Part shown: positions 1 through 4,267 of the stretch, piece by piece
How positions within the stretch are numbered: the stretch's first letter is position 1
How the letters are laid out: the number at the start of each line of letters is the position of its first letter
Assembly: GCA_015520245.1 (NCBI GenBank)
Contig: WAQM01000130.1
Coordinates: forward strand, 1 to 5,176
Direction: 5' to 3'
DNA: 5,176 bases
DNA from: Pyrodictiaceae archaeon
GTDB lineage: Archaea > Thermoproteota > Thermoprotei_A > Sulfolobales > Pyrodictiaceae
Notes under the pieces: model-generated
Databases searched by the model: none
What the model was told of the DNA's origin: nothing
Seen by the model: only the letters and a program-made list of their open reading frames with translations
Made by a program: the position numbers and the translations under genes

Positions 1-147
1 CACGAAGAGCTTGCCCTGGGGCTTCACGAAGTCGTTCTGCATGTCGACGACGATGACGGCGGTCGTCGCGGCGTCGAGCTCGACGCTCGTGGCGACCTCG
101 ATGCGAGGCACGGTGACCTGCTTCTCCACGACCTTTGTCGCCGCCAA
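1..147 (-). CDS. Isochorismatase/nicotinamidase-family cysteine hydrolase, N-terminal part (runs off left edge)
   Basis: Reading the minus strand from TTG at 147 gives 49 residues before the window ends. They finish with a hydrophobic strand followed by DMQNDF (residues 35-40), the N-terminal hallmark of the isochorismatase-like hydrolase fold. In nicotinamidases and related enzymes the first Asp of this motif belongs to the Asp-Lys-Cys catalytic triad; the Lys and Cys would lie beyond the window. The residues before the motif (roughly KQVTVPRIEV) look like the N-terminal beta extension of archaeal members. An in-frame TAG at 163-165 limits the start to the stretch below it, and TTG at 147 is the only reasonable choice because the next candidate would trim the extension. 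Substrate cannot be assigned: nicotinamidase, another amidase or a plain cysteine hydrolase are all possible. The gene is divergent from the small gene at 267. Confidence 0.85.
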   Translation of the reverse strand, partial: MAATKVVEKQVTVPRIEVATSVELDAATTAVIVVDMQNDFVKPQGKLFV

Positions 148-154
148 GGACGGG

Positions 155-191
155 CCCCGCGCCTAGGCGGGGGCTCAAAGAGGATAGAAGG
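155..191 (-). promoter_or_regulatory. Candidate promoter and inverted repeat upstream of the hydrolase gene
   Basis: On the minus strand a TATA-like TTCTATCC (181-188 region) lies about 38 nt before the TTG start at 147, the same spacing seen for the plus-strand TATA elements in this window. Between it and the start is an inverted repeat, CCCCGC (155-160) and GCGGGG (167-172), whose centre also contains the 10-bp palindrome CGCCTAGGCG (160-169). This could be an operator or a hairpin in the 5' leader. The assignment is by position and base composition only. Confidence 0.3.
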
Positions 192-220
192 TTTGCCCCT
201 GCCCGGCGCGCGGCTGCGGG

Positions 221-236
221 CGAGGCTTAAGAGGGG
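221..236 (+). promoter_or_regulatory. Candidate BRE/TATA promoter for the 68-residue gene
   Basis: GCGAGGCTTAAGAGGG holds an AT-rich CTTAAG core (226-231) in otherwise very GC-rich DNA, about 38 nt before the ATG at 267. With the usual archaeal spacing, transcription would start near 254, leaving a leader of about a dozen bases that just includes a GGGAG ribosome-binding-like site at 256-260, 6 nt before the ATG. Confidence 0.45.
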
Positions 237-266
237 GCGTAAGCCGCCGGCGCCCGGGAGCCCGGC

Positions 267-473
267 ATGGGTGGCAAGCACGGCAAGTACGTGTACGTGA
301 GGAGGCCCGACGGCTGGTACGTCAAGGTGAGGGTGTTCAAGAACAGGCCCGAGAGCGACCCGAGCCGCTATATAGTGGTCGGCCCCAAGACCCGCGTGCC
401 GCCGAGGACGTTCGAGGTTCTCGACTACGAGGACCTACCTGAGGAGGTCAGACCCAAGTTGTACGAGGTCTAG
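267..473 (+). CDS. Small unknown basic protein, 68 residues
   Basis: A complete ORF from ATG to TAG, with GGGAG 6 nt upstream of the start and a TATA-like element 38 nt upstream. The protein begins MGGKHGKYVYVRR and is rich in Lys, Arg, Tyr and Val. Alternating polar and beta-branched residues (KYVYVRR, WYVKVRVFK, YIVVGP) suggest a small all-beta or beta-rich fold, and the tail EDLPEEVRPKLYEV suggests one short acidic helix. There is no signal peptide, membrane segment or Cys motif. I do not recognise a function. It resembles short proteins conserved in Crenarchaeota, and a domain of unknown function, possibly DUF5622, may cover it; that name is from memory and unverified. Its charge would suit a nucleic-acid or ribosome-associated role, but this is only inference. 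The strand pattern and promoter make it a real gene rather than a chance ORF. Confidence 0.75.
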   Translation: MGGKHGKYVYVRRPDGWYVKVRVFKNRPESDPSRYIVVGPKTRVPPRTFEVLDYEDLPEEVRPKLYEV

Positions 474-542
474 GCGGGCTCGGAACGCGGCCTCTAACGT
501 CATCGGCGCGCTCGGCTGTCCGGCAGAGCCTCCTCACCGCCC

Positions 543-566
543 GCCACCGGCCGGGCCCGCGGTGGC
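543..566. repeat. Inverted repeat GCCACCG/CGGTGGC
   Basis: GCCACCG (543-549) and CGGTGGC (560-566) form a perfect 7-bp inverted repeat with a 10-nt GC-rich spacer in the gap between the 68-residue gene and the DUF1028 gene. It lies upstream of the presumed TATA element (581-590), so it could be a regulator site or a transcript-end hairpin of the preceding gene. There is no T tract after it. Confidence 0.4.
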
Positions 567-580
567 TGTTAGCCAGCTCG

Positions 581-630
581 TAAGGTTTACCCGGGGGAGC
601 AGCTTCCCCCGGACGAGGTGGAGCGGAGGT
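581..630 (+). promoter_or_regulatory. Leader of the DUF1028 gene: TATA-like element, hairpin and two SD-like sites
   Basis: TAAGGTTTAC (581-590) is the AT-richest stretch of this gap and sits about 45 nt before the ATG at 632. Directly after it, CCGGGGGA (591-598) and TCCCCCGG (605-612) form a perfect 8-bp hairpin with a 6-nt loop. Two Shine-Dalgarno-like sites follow: GAGGTGG (615-621), 10 nt from the ATG, and GGAGGT (625-630), only 1 nt from the ATG. The nearer one is too close for normal initiation, so the farther one probably operates. The hairpin lies where transcription initiation or ribosome loading could be affected. Confidence 0.4.
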
Positions 631-631
631 C

Positions 632-1258
632 ATGACGTACAGCTTCCTGGCGTTCGACCCGGTGCTGGGGCAGGCAGGCGTGGCGGTCGCCTCGGGCAGC
701 GTGGCTGTCGGGGCGAGGGTGCCGTGGGCCAAGCACGGCGTGGGCGCTGTGGTGACGCAGGCCTACACCAACCCGGCTCTCGGCCCGCTCATACTGTCGT
801 TGCTCGAGAGGGCCATGACGGCCGAGGAGGCGCTGAGGGAGGCGCTCAAGCACGACCCGAGCCCGGCCCACCGCCAGGTTGCCGTCATAGACTACCGCGG
901 CGACGTGGCGGTACATGACGGCGAGTGGGTCCCTAGCTGGCACGGCTATCTCGTGCGCCGCGAGGAGCCGGTGGTGTGCATAGCTAACCTGGTCCGCGGC
1001 CCCGAGGTCTGCGAGAGGGGGATCAGGGCCTTCATGACCTCGAAGGGGAGCCTCGCTGAGAGGCTCATCGCGGCCCTCGAGGCGGCCCACAAGGCTGGCG
1101 GCGACCGGCGCGGCGATAGGTCGGCGGCGGTAATAGTCGTCGGCCAGACGGAGTACATGCCCTACTACGACCGCATAGTGGACATAAGGGTGGACTACTC
1201 GTCGAACCCCATAGCGGAGCTCAAGAGGATCTACAGCCTCCAGGTCGAGGGCTACTAG
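632..1258 (+). CDS. DUF1028 family protein (Ntn-hydrolase-like fold)
   Basis: This 208-residue protein matches the DUF1028 family along its length. It has the N-terminal MTYSFLAFDP..GQAGVAVAS block (1-21), AVGARVPWAKHGVGAVVTQAYTNPALGP (25-52), the helical AMTAEEALREAL segment (61-72), RQVAVIDYRG (81-90), a GPEV motif (123-126), LAERLIAALEAAHKAGGDRRGDRSAA (141-166), and the C-terminal DIRVDYSSNPIAELKRI (184-200). The family is widespread in bacteria and archaea and is thought to adopt an Ntn-hydrolase-like fold. Thr2 would become N-terminal after Met removal, which would fit such a mechanism, but no reaction is established. Some members carry an extra C-terminal peptidoglycan-binding domain; this one is the short form. 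No signal peptide or membrane segment is visible, so it should be cytoplasmic. ATG at 632 is chosen because the family N-terminus starts exactly there. Its stop shares CTAG with the stop of the convergent tupC gene. Confidence 0.9.
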   Translation: MTYSFLAFDPVLGQAGVAVASGSVAVGARVPWAKHGVGAVVTQAYTNPALGPLILSLLERAMTAEEALREALKHDPSPAHRQVAVIDYRGDVAVHDGEWVPSWHGYLVRREEPVVCIANLVRGPEVCERGIRAFMTSKGSLAERLIAALEAAHKAGGDRRGDRSAAVIVVGQTEYMPYYDRIVDIRVDYSSNPIAELKRIYSLQVEGY

Positions 1259-1917
1259 GGTGCCTCCACCCTGCCGTCCCTCACGCGCACCCACCTGGTC
1301 GCCACGCGCGCCAGGACGCTCCTGTCGTGCGAGACCACGACCACGGCGCGCCCCTCCCTGCTGTAGCCGCGTATGACGTCGGCGACGACCTCCCTCCCCT
1401 CCTCGTCCAGGTTGGCGAACGGCTCATCCAGCAGCAGGACATCGGGCTCGACGGCGAGCGCCCGCGCCAGGGCCACGAGCTGCGCCTGGCCCGCGGAGAG
1501 CTTGCGGGCGTCGCGGTCCAGTAGCCCCTCGATGCCGAGCGCCCGCGCCACCGCGCTGACCCGCCGTCTCACCTCGGCGCCGTCGAGCCCCCGGAGCCTC
1601 AGCCCCAGCGCCACGTTGTCGAGCACGGTCCCGCGGACCATTATCGGCCTTTCGTGCACGTAGACGACGCTCCTCCGCAGCCTCAGCGCGGCGGCCCTCG
1701 AAGCCCAAGCGTCGACCCCCTTGACGAGGACGCGGCCCCGCTGGGGGCGGTAGAGCAGCCCCATGATCTTGAGGAGCGTCGTCTTGCCGGCGCCATTGGG
1801 GCCCACGACCGCCACTACCTCCCCCCCGCTGACGCTCAGCGTGGCCGAGCGCAGCACCCAGCGCTTACCGTCGTAGCTGTACCATACGTCCTCGAGCGCC
1901 AGCAGGCGCATCGCCAT
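1255..1917 (-). CDS. tupC: Tungstate-type ABC importer, ATP-binding subunit
   Basis: This 220-residue nucleotide-binding subunit would power tungstate import at the inner face of the membrane with TupB and TupA. Motifs from the ATG at 1917: Walker A GPNGAGKTT (39-47), signature LSAGQ (140-144), Walker B VLLLDE (160-165), D-loop NLD (169-171) and H-loop His197 in VVVVSHD. The Q-loop position reads VYVHERP (85-91), so Glu89 (codon GAA, 1651-1653) stands where the usual VFQRP has Gln. There is no C-terminal regulatory (TOBE) domain, as expected for the short Tup/phosphate-like ATPases. Start choice: ATG at 1917 overlaps the tupB stop as TGATG, typical of translational coupling. ATG at 1911, preceded by GTGAT, and GTG at 1926 are alternatives. 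Membership in the tungstate system rests mainly on the adjacent TupA-like binding protein; the ATPase alone could serve another substrate. It is the last gene of the operon. Confidence 0.88.
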   Translation of the reverse strand: MAMRLLALEDVWYSYDGKRWVLRSATLSVSGGEVVAVVGPNGAGKTTLLKIMGLLYRPQRGRVLVKGVDAWASRAAALRLRRSVVYVHERPIMVRGTVLDNVALGLRLRGLDGAEVRRRVSAVARALGIEGLLDRDARKLSAGQAQLVALARALAVEPDVLLLDEPFANLDEEGREVVADVIRGYSREGRAVVVVSHDRSVLARVATRWVRVRDGRVEAP

Positions 1918-2549
1918 CACTCCCACAGGCGCTTCGAGGCTCTCACGGCGAGCGATACGGCCAGCGTTAGGGCGATGAGCACCAGGCCTAGCTGCATGGC
2001 CAGCTCGTACTCGCCCATCGCGACGCCCAAGGCGATGGCCGTCGTGAGCGTTCTGGTGTACCCGGCGATGTTACCCCCGACCATGAAGGCCACGCCGAGC
2101 TCGCCGATCGCCCTGGAGAAGCCCATCACCACCGAGGCCGCCAGGCCTGGCGCGGACTGGCTCAGCACGAGCGCGGCCGCCTGGAGGGGCCCCGCTCCCA
2201 GCGTCCTAGCGAGCTCGCCGTATGTCTCGACGCTCCTCCTTATGACCCGGTAGGCGGTGGAGACTATCACGGGCGTTATGAGCACGGCCTCCCCCACGAT
2301 GATGGCGTAGGGGGTGTAGAGGAGGTTGAGGAACCCGAGGGGCCCGGTCCTGCTCAGTAACATGTACATGACGAGGCCCACGACGACGGTGGGTACGCCG
2401 ACCAGCGCCTCCATGATGGGAGCGAGCAGCCCCAGCCTCCTCGACACGGCCATGGCGTAGGCCAGGGGCAGGCTCCAGAGCGACGATAGCAGCGTGGCCG
2501 ACCCGGAAACCCACAGCGACCGGAGCACGATGTCGGTCAGCGCCTCCAC
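1917..2549 (-). CDS. tupB: Tungstate-type ABC importer, permease subunit
   Basis: A 210-residue membrane protein with about five hydrophobic segments, near residues 12-34, 42-64, 80-98, 134-156 and 176-202. Between the third and fourth lies the cytoplasmic coupling loop with an EAA-type motif, ELARTLGAGPLQAAALVLSQ (112-131), followed by SAPGLAASVVMGFSRAIGELG. This is the ATPase docking site of binding-protein-dependent importers, and the pattern GFSRAIGELGVAFMVGGN (143-160) is typical of TupB/WtpB/ModB-like permeases. It should form a homodimeric channel for the oxyanion released by TupA. The start is GTG at 2549: GAGGG (2558-2562 on the complementary strand) lies 8 nt upstream and the tupA stop is only 4 nt away. 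The tail overlaps the tupC start by one base. Length and topology are normal for TupB. Confidence 0.88.
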   Translation of the reverse strand: MEALTDIVLRSLWVSGSATLLSSLWSLPLAYAMAVSRRLGLLAPIMEALVGVPTVVVGLVMYMLLSRTGPLGFLNLLYTPYAIIVGEAVLITPVIVSTAYRVIRRSVETYGELARTLGAGPLQAAALVLSQSAPGLAASVVMGFSRAIGELGVAFMVGGNIAGYTRTLTTAIALGVAMGEYELAMQLGLVLIALTLAVSLAVRASKRLWE

Positions 2550-2553
2550 GGGC

Positions 2554-3462
2554 CTAGCCCTCGGCCAGGCTCCACCAGAGCCGCTTAAGCTCGTCGAGCC
2601 GCTCGCGCGCCGGGTAGAACAGCGGCTGGCCGTACTCGTCGGCGCCGTAGCCGGCTATGAGGTCCTGCCGCTCGACTACGAACTCCATGAACTCCTCGGC
2701 GACCTCCCTCTCCTCGCCCGCGCACGAGCTGACCAGGTACACGCTGTAGATGTTGATGAGCTCGCTGGAGTTAGTGTAGAGGACCTCGAGGTCGTGTAGC
2801 CTGCCCTCTCGCTTGAGCTTCAGGTAGGTGCCTATGTCGCTAAGCGTGTACGCCTGCATCTCGCTGGCGGTGACCAGCGTCTCCGCCATCCCAGCCCCCC
2901 TCTCGACGTACCAGGGGCGGCCACGCGGGTCTAGGCCGGCAGCCCTCCAGATGGAGAGCTCCCTCACGTGGGTGCCGGAGTTATCGCCGCGGCTCACGAA
3001 CCTGGCCAGGCCGGCCTCGCCAGCCTCGTAGATCCTCCTGAAGGCCTCGGCGGCCGATGCGGCCGCCCTCACCCCCGCAGGGTCGTCGCTCGGCCCGACG
3101 ATGACGAAGTAGTTGTAGGCGAAGATGGCGCCCCGCTCAAGGACCCCCGCCCTGATGTACGCTAGCTCCAGGCTTGGCGCGTGCACGAAGACTAGGCAGG
3201 CGTCGCCCTGGGCGGCCCTCCTCAGCGCCTCGCCGCTGCCCACAGTTATGAAGTCGATCTCCACGCCCGGGCGCACCCTCTTGAACTCCTCCTCGAGGAA
3301 CTCGAGCAGCCCGGTAGCGTAGAGGCTGGTGGTGGTGGTCGCCCTCACCCTGATGACGTGCTCCTGCTGCCAGCCGGCGACCAGCGCGACCAGAGCGGCA
3401 GCGGCAGCCGCGACGGTAAGGGCGGCAAGGAGCGCGCGCCTCACGCAGCCCCGGCCGAGCAC
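2554..3462 (-). CDS. tupA: Tungstate-binding protein of ABC importer (TupA-like)
   Basis: A 302-residue extracytoplasmic binding protein. N-terminal Arg residues and an Ala/Leu/Val-rich segment (about 10-30) form a signal peptide or membrane anchor, with no clear lipobox. The mature part carries the TupA pattern: TTTTSLYATGLLEFL (42-56) with the TTTS oxyanion motif, VGSGEAL (74-80), QGDACLVFVHAPSLE (85-99), FAYNYFVIVGPSDDPAGV (114-131), SRGDNSGTHVRE (157-168), GMAETL..ASE (191-201), YTLSDIGTYL (205-214) and NSSELINIYSVY (231-242). TTTS and SRGDxSGTH are hallmarks of the TupA class of tungstate receptors and differ from ModA and WtpA molybdate/tungstate binders. That supports tungstate selectivity over molybdate, though binding is inferred by family. 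It is the first gene of tupABC. The start is GTG at 3462 without a nearby SD, consistent with a leaderless message; GTG at 3444 would also leave a usable signal sequence. Confidence 0.9.
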   Translation of the reverse strand: MLGRGCVRRALLAALTVAAAAAALVALVAGWQQEHVIRVRATTTTSLYATGLLEFLEEEFKRVRPGVEIDFITVGSGEALRRAAQGDACLVFVHAPSLELAYIRAGVLERGAIFAYNYFVIVGPSDDPAGVRAAASAAEAFRRIYEAGEAGLARFVSRGDNSGTHVRELSIWRAAGLDPRGRPWYVERGAGMAETLVTASEMQAYTLSDIGTYLKLKREGRLHDLEVLYTNSSELINIYSVYLVSSCAGEEREVAEEFMEFVVERQDLIAGYGADEYGQPLFYPARERLDELKRLWWSLAEG

Positions 3463-3481
3463 CCTAGCATCGGGGCGTAAG

Positions 3482-3492
3482 TGGCTTAGCGC
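3482..3492 (-). promoter_or_regulatory. Candidate promoter of the tupABC operon
   Basis: On the minus strand GCTAAG (3485-3490) begins about 28 nt before the GTG of tupA, the distance expected from TATA box to start codon in a leaderless archaeal transcript; no SD-like sequence precedes that GTG. A short inverted repeat, AGCGC (3488-3492) and GCGCT (3502-3506), abuts the box and could be an operator. A second AT-rich candidate lies farther upstream at 3552-3570. Both are positional guesses. Confidence 0.3.
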
Positions 3493-3552
3493 AATCGCGC
3501 CGCGCTGGGGCCCCGGCCCCTCCTGACGGGCGCCACGGGGGCGTGAAGGGCC

Positions 3553-3570
3553 TTAAGACGTTAAGACGTT
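3553..3570. repeat. Tandem 8-bp repeat TTAAGACG x2 plus partial third copy
   Basis: TTAAGACG occurs at 3553-3560 and again at 3561-3568, followed by TT. It is the most AT-rich island of the tupA-tRNA gap. On the minus strand it reads as two CTTAA-containing boxes 8 bp apart, about 90-105 nt upstream of tupA. It may be a tandem regulator site or a doubled TATA-like element giving a longer tup leader. Confidence 0.5.
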
Positions 3571-3652
3571 CCTCGCGGGCCGTCGCGCAACCCCAACTGG
3601 TCACGGGAGGCTCAACCGCTTGGCGGGGGCACTATGAAGCGGCTCTCCTGCG

Positions 3653-3675
3653 GCGGTCGCGCCCGTAACGACCGC
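3653..3675. repeat. Inverted repeat (hairpin) GCGGTCG/CGACCGC
   Basis: Perfect 7-bp arms at 3653-3659 and 3669-3675 enclose the 9-nt loop CGCCCGTAA. The repeat lies about 40 nt past the 3' end of the tRNA-Leu gene in its direction of transcription, so it could help end or process the tRNA transcript. There is no T tract next to it. Confidence 0.4.
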
Positions 3676-3716
3676 GCATGCAGAGGGTGCTTCACGGGGA
3701 CGGACGGGCCCGAGAA

Positions 3717-3804
3717 TGGTGCGGGGGGTGGGATTTGAACCCACGCAGGCCTACGCCATCGGGTCCTCAGCCCGACCCCTTTGACCTGGCTCGGGCACCC
3801 CCGC
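3717..3804 (-). tRNA. tRNA-Leu (anticodon GAG), CCA end encoded
   Basis: On the minus strand the acceptor arm GCGGGGG (3804-3798) pairs with CCCCCGC (3727-3721). The anticodon stem TCGGG/CCCGA (3775-3771 with 3763-3759) closes the 7-nt loop CTGAGGA (3770-3764), giving anticodon GAG at 3768-3766, which reads leucine codons CUC and CUU. The T arm is GTGGG-TTCAAAT-CCCAC (3744-3728). A long variable arm with GGC/GCC pairing (about 3745-3758) marks a class II tRNA, as required for Leu. The discriminator A (3720) is followed by an encoded CCA (3719-3717). The D arm has CCC/GGG pairing and the expected AGG..AAAGG region. No intron interrupts the anticodon loop. If the CCA is left out, the gene spans 3720-3804. 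Confidence 0.96.
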
Positions 3805-3819
3805 AGCCCTAGGCCGCCC

Positions 3820-3830
3820 GGTTAGAAGTG
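3820..3830 (-). promoter_or_regulatory. Candidate TATA element of the tRNA-Leu gene
   Basis: On the minus strand ACTTCTAAC (3821-3829) is the nearest AT-rich element upstream of the tRNA, centred about 21 nt before its 5' base, which would put the transcript start at or very near the mature end. AATTATAC (3852-3859) is an alternative with a better TATA core, implying a 5' leader of about 25 nt to be removed by RNase P. Confidence 0.35.
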
Positions 3831-3881
3831 GTGGGACGGCGCGTAGGGGGGTATAATTCCGTTCTTCGCTTGGCGGCGGTC

Positions 3882-3895
3882 GCGCTTATAGGGGG
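3882..3895 (+). promoter_or_regulatory. BRE/TATA promoter for the 113-residue gene
   Basis: GCGCTTATAGGGGG has a TTATA core centred about 38 nt before the ATG at 3926, with a GC-rich upstream flank suitable as a BRE. The predicted transcript start near 3913 leaves a leader of about a dozen bases and no good SD, so near-leaderless translation is likely. The GTATAATTCC element at 3851-3860 is a second candidate on this strand, or serves the divergent tRNA. Confidence 0.5.
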
Positions 3896-3925
3896 CCGCT
3901 CGGTGGCGCGTGCCGGGGCCCGCCC

Positions 3926-4267
3926 ATGGCCACGGTGGGCGAGTTCGCCAGGTCCCTCGTGGCGGCCCTGGCGGCCAAGGCGCCCAGCTACAGCATAGAC
4001 CGGGCGATCTGGGGGCCCCTCCTCGAGCCGATCCCCCAGCGCGCCGGCAGCTGGAGGCTCAGCGAAGGCTCCGTGACGCTCGAGGTGGCCCGGATGGACT
4101 CGCTCTACGGCTACATGAGGCTCGCCGCCGGGGGGTGCAGGGTCGAGGGGCTACTCGAGTACAGGCAGTGGGAGATAGTCTTCAAGCCCCAGCGCGTGGA
4201 GGGCGATTGCTCGGGCGGCGGCGAGCCTAGGGGTATAGAGGCCCTCCCCGAGGAGGGCGAGGGGTAG
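3926..4267 (+). CDS. Unknown protein, 113 residues
   Basis: A complete ORF from ATG, placed 38 nt after a good TATA element, to TAG at 4265-4267. I do not recognise the family. The first 18 residues (MATVGEFARSLVAALAAK) look like an amphipathic helix. The middle appears to be alternating strands: AGSWRLSEGSVTLEVARM (40-57), LYGYMRLAAGGCRVEGLLEY (60-79) and WEIVFKPQRVEGD (82-94). A Gly/Glu-rich, probably disordered tail follows (GGGEPRGIEALPEEGEG). It has two Cys (71 and 95) and no membrane segment or signal peptide. The disordered tail corresponds to the 41 nt that overlap the opposite-strand HTH gene, so this part may be free to drift or may have arisen by stop-codon loss. Amino-acid composition is protein-like, unlike the other frames, but its reality rests on promoter, start and composition only. 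Confidence 0.65.
   Translation: MATVGEFARSLVAALAAKAPSYSIDRAIWGPLLEPIPQRAGSWRLSEGSVTLEVARMDSLYGYMRLAAGGCRVEGLLEYRQWEIVFKPQRVEGDCSGGGEPRGIEALPEEGEG

Larger units (their letters stand above)
3463..3716. other. Non-coding stretch between tupA and the tRNA gene
   Basis: About 254 nt without a convincing protein gene on either strand. It holds the tup promoter candidate (3482-3492), a GGGGCCCC palindrome (3507-3514), a tandem 8-bp repeat (3553-3568), a perfect 7-bp hairpin GCGGTCG/CGACCGC (3653-3659 and 3669-3675, 9-nt loop) and two short blocks repeated beyond the tRNA gene. In a window where most genes abut or overlap, this much empty sequence may carry a long tup leader, a small RNA or regulator sites. 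I see no clear C/D-box or other RNA signature. Confidence 0.5.
3650..3885. repeat. Two short direct-repeat blocks flanking the tRNA-Leu gene
   Basis: GCGGCGGTCGCGC (13 bp) occurs at 3650-3662 and again at 3873-3885, on opposite sides of the tRNA gene. CGCTTGGCGG (10 bp) occurs at 3617-3626 and 3867-3876. On the right side the two blocks overlap as one unit just before the TATA box at 3884; on the left they are separated by 23 nt. GC-rich sequence raises the chance of such matches, but two in the same order are notable. Confidence 0.4.

Noticed and set aside
24..281. Minus-strand ORF of 85 codons over the hydrolase start
   Set aside because: Arg/Ser/Pro-rich shadow frame; the overlapping frame carries the DMQNDF motif and is the real gene.
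543..612. Intrinsic terminator after the 68-residue gene
   Set aside because: Two GC-rich inverted repeats are present but none is followed by a T tract, and the second lies within the leader of the next gene.
587..1294. Long minus-strand ORF of 235 codons opposite the DUF1028 gene
   Set aside because: It is antisense to a clear DUF1028 gene, has low-complexity Arg/His/Val-rich composition typical of antisense frames in GC-rich DNA and shows no recognisable motif.
1654..2253. Plus-strand ORF of 199 codons across tupC and tupB
   Set aside because: It crosses the ends of two well-supported genes on the other strand, has Pro/Ala/Ser/Thr-rich composition and lacks a promoter or SD.
3634..3738. 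Short plus-strand ORF with ATG and three Cys (34 codons) in the gap beside the tRNA
   Set aside because: The Cys pattern hinted at a zinc site, but the ORF runs into the antisense strand of the tRNA, has no SD or TATA at a useful distance and ends in a Gly run encoded by the tRNA acceptor stem.
3717..3804. tRNA-Leu as an attachment site of an integrated element
   Set aside because: I could not find a second copy of the tRNA 3' end in the window, nor an integrase gene or phage-like genes.
3910..4230. Alternative plus-strand frame (GTG at 3910) over the 113-residue gene
   Set aside because: Its translation is a Gly/Arg/Pro/His-rich string typical of an off-frame reading, while the ATG frame at 3926 looks like a folded protein.
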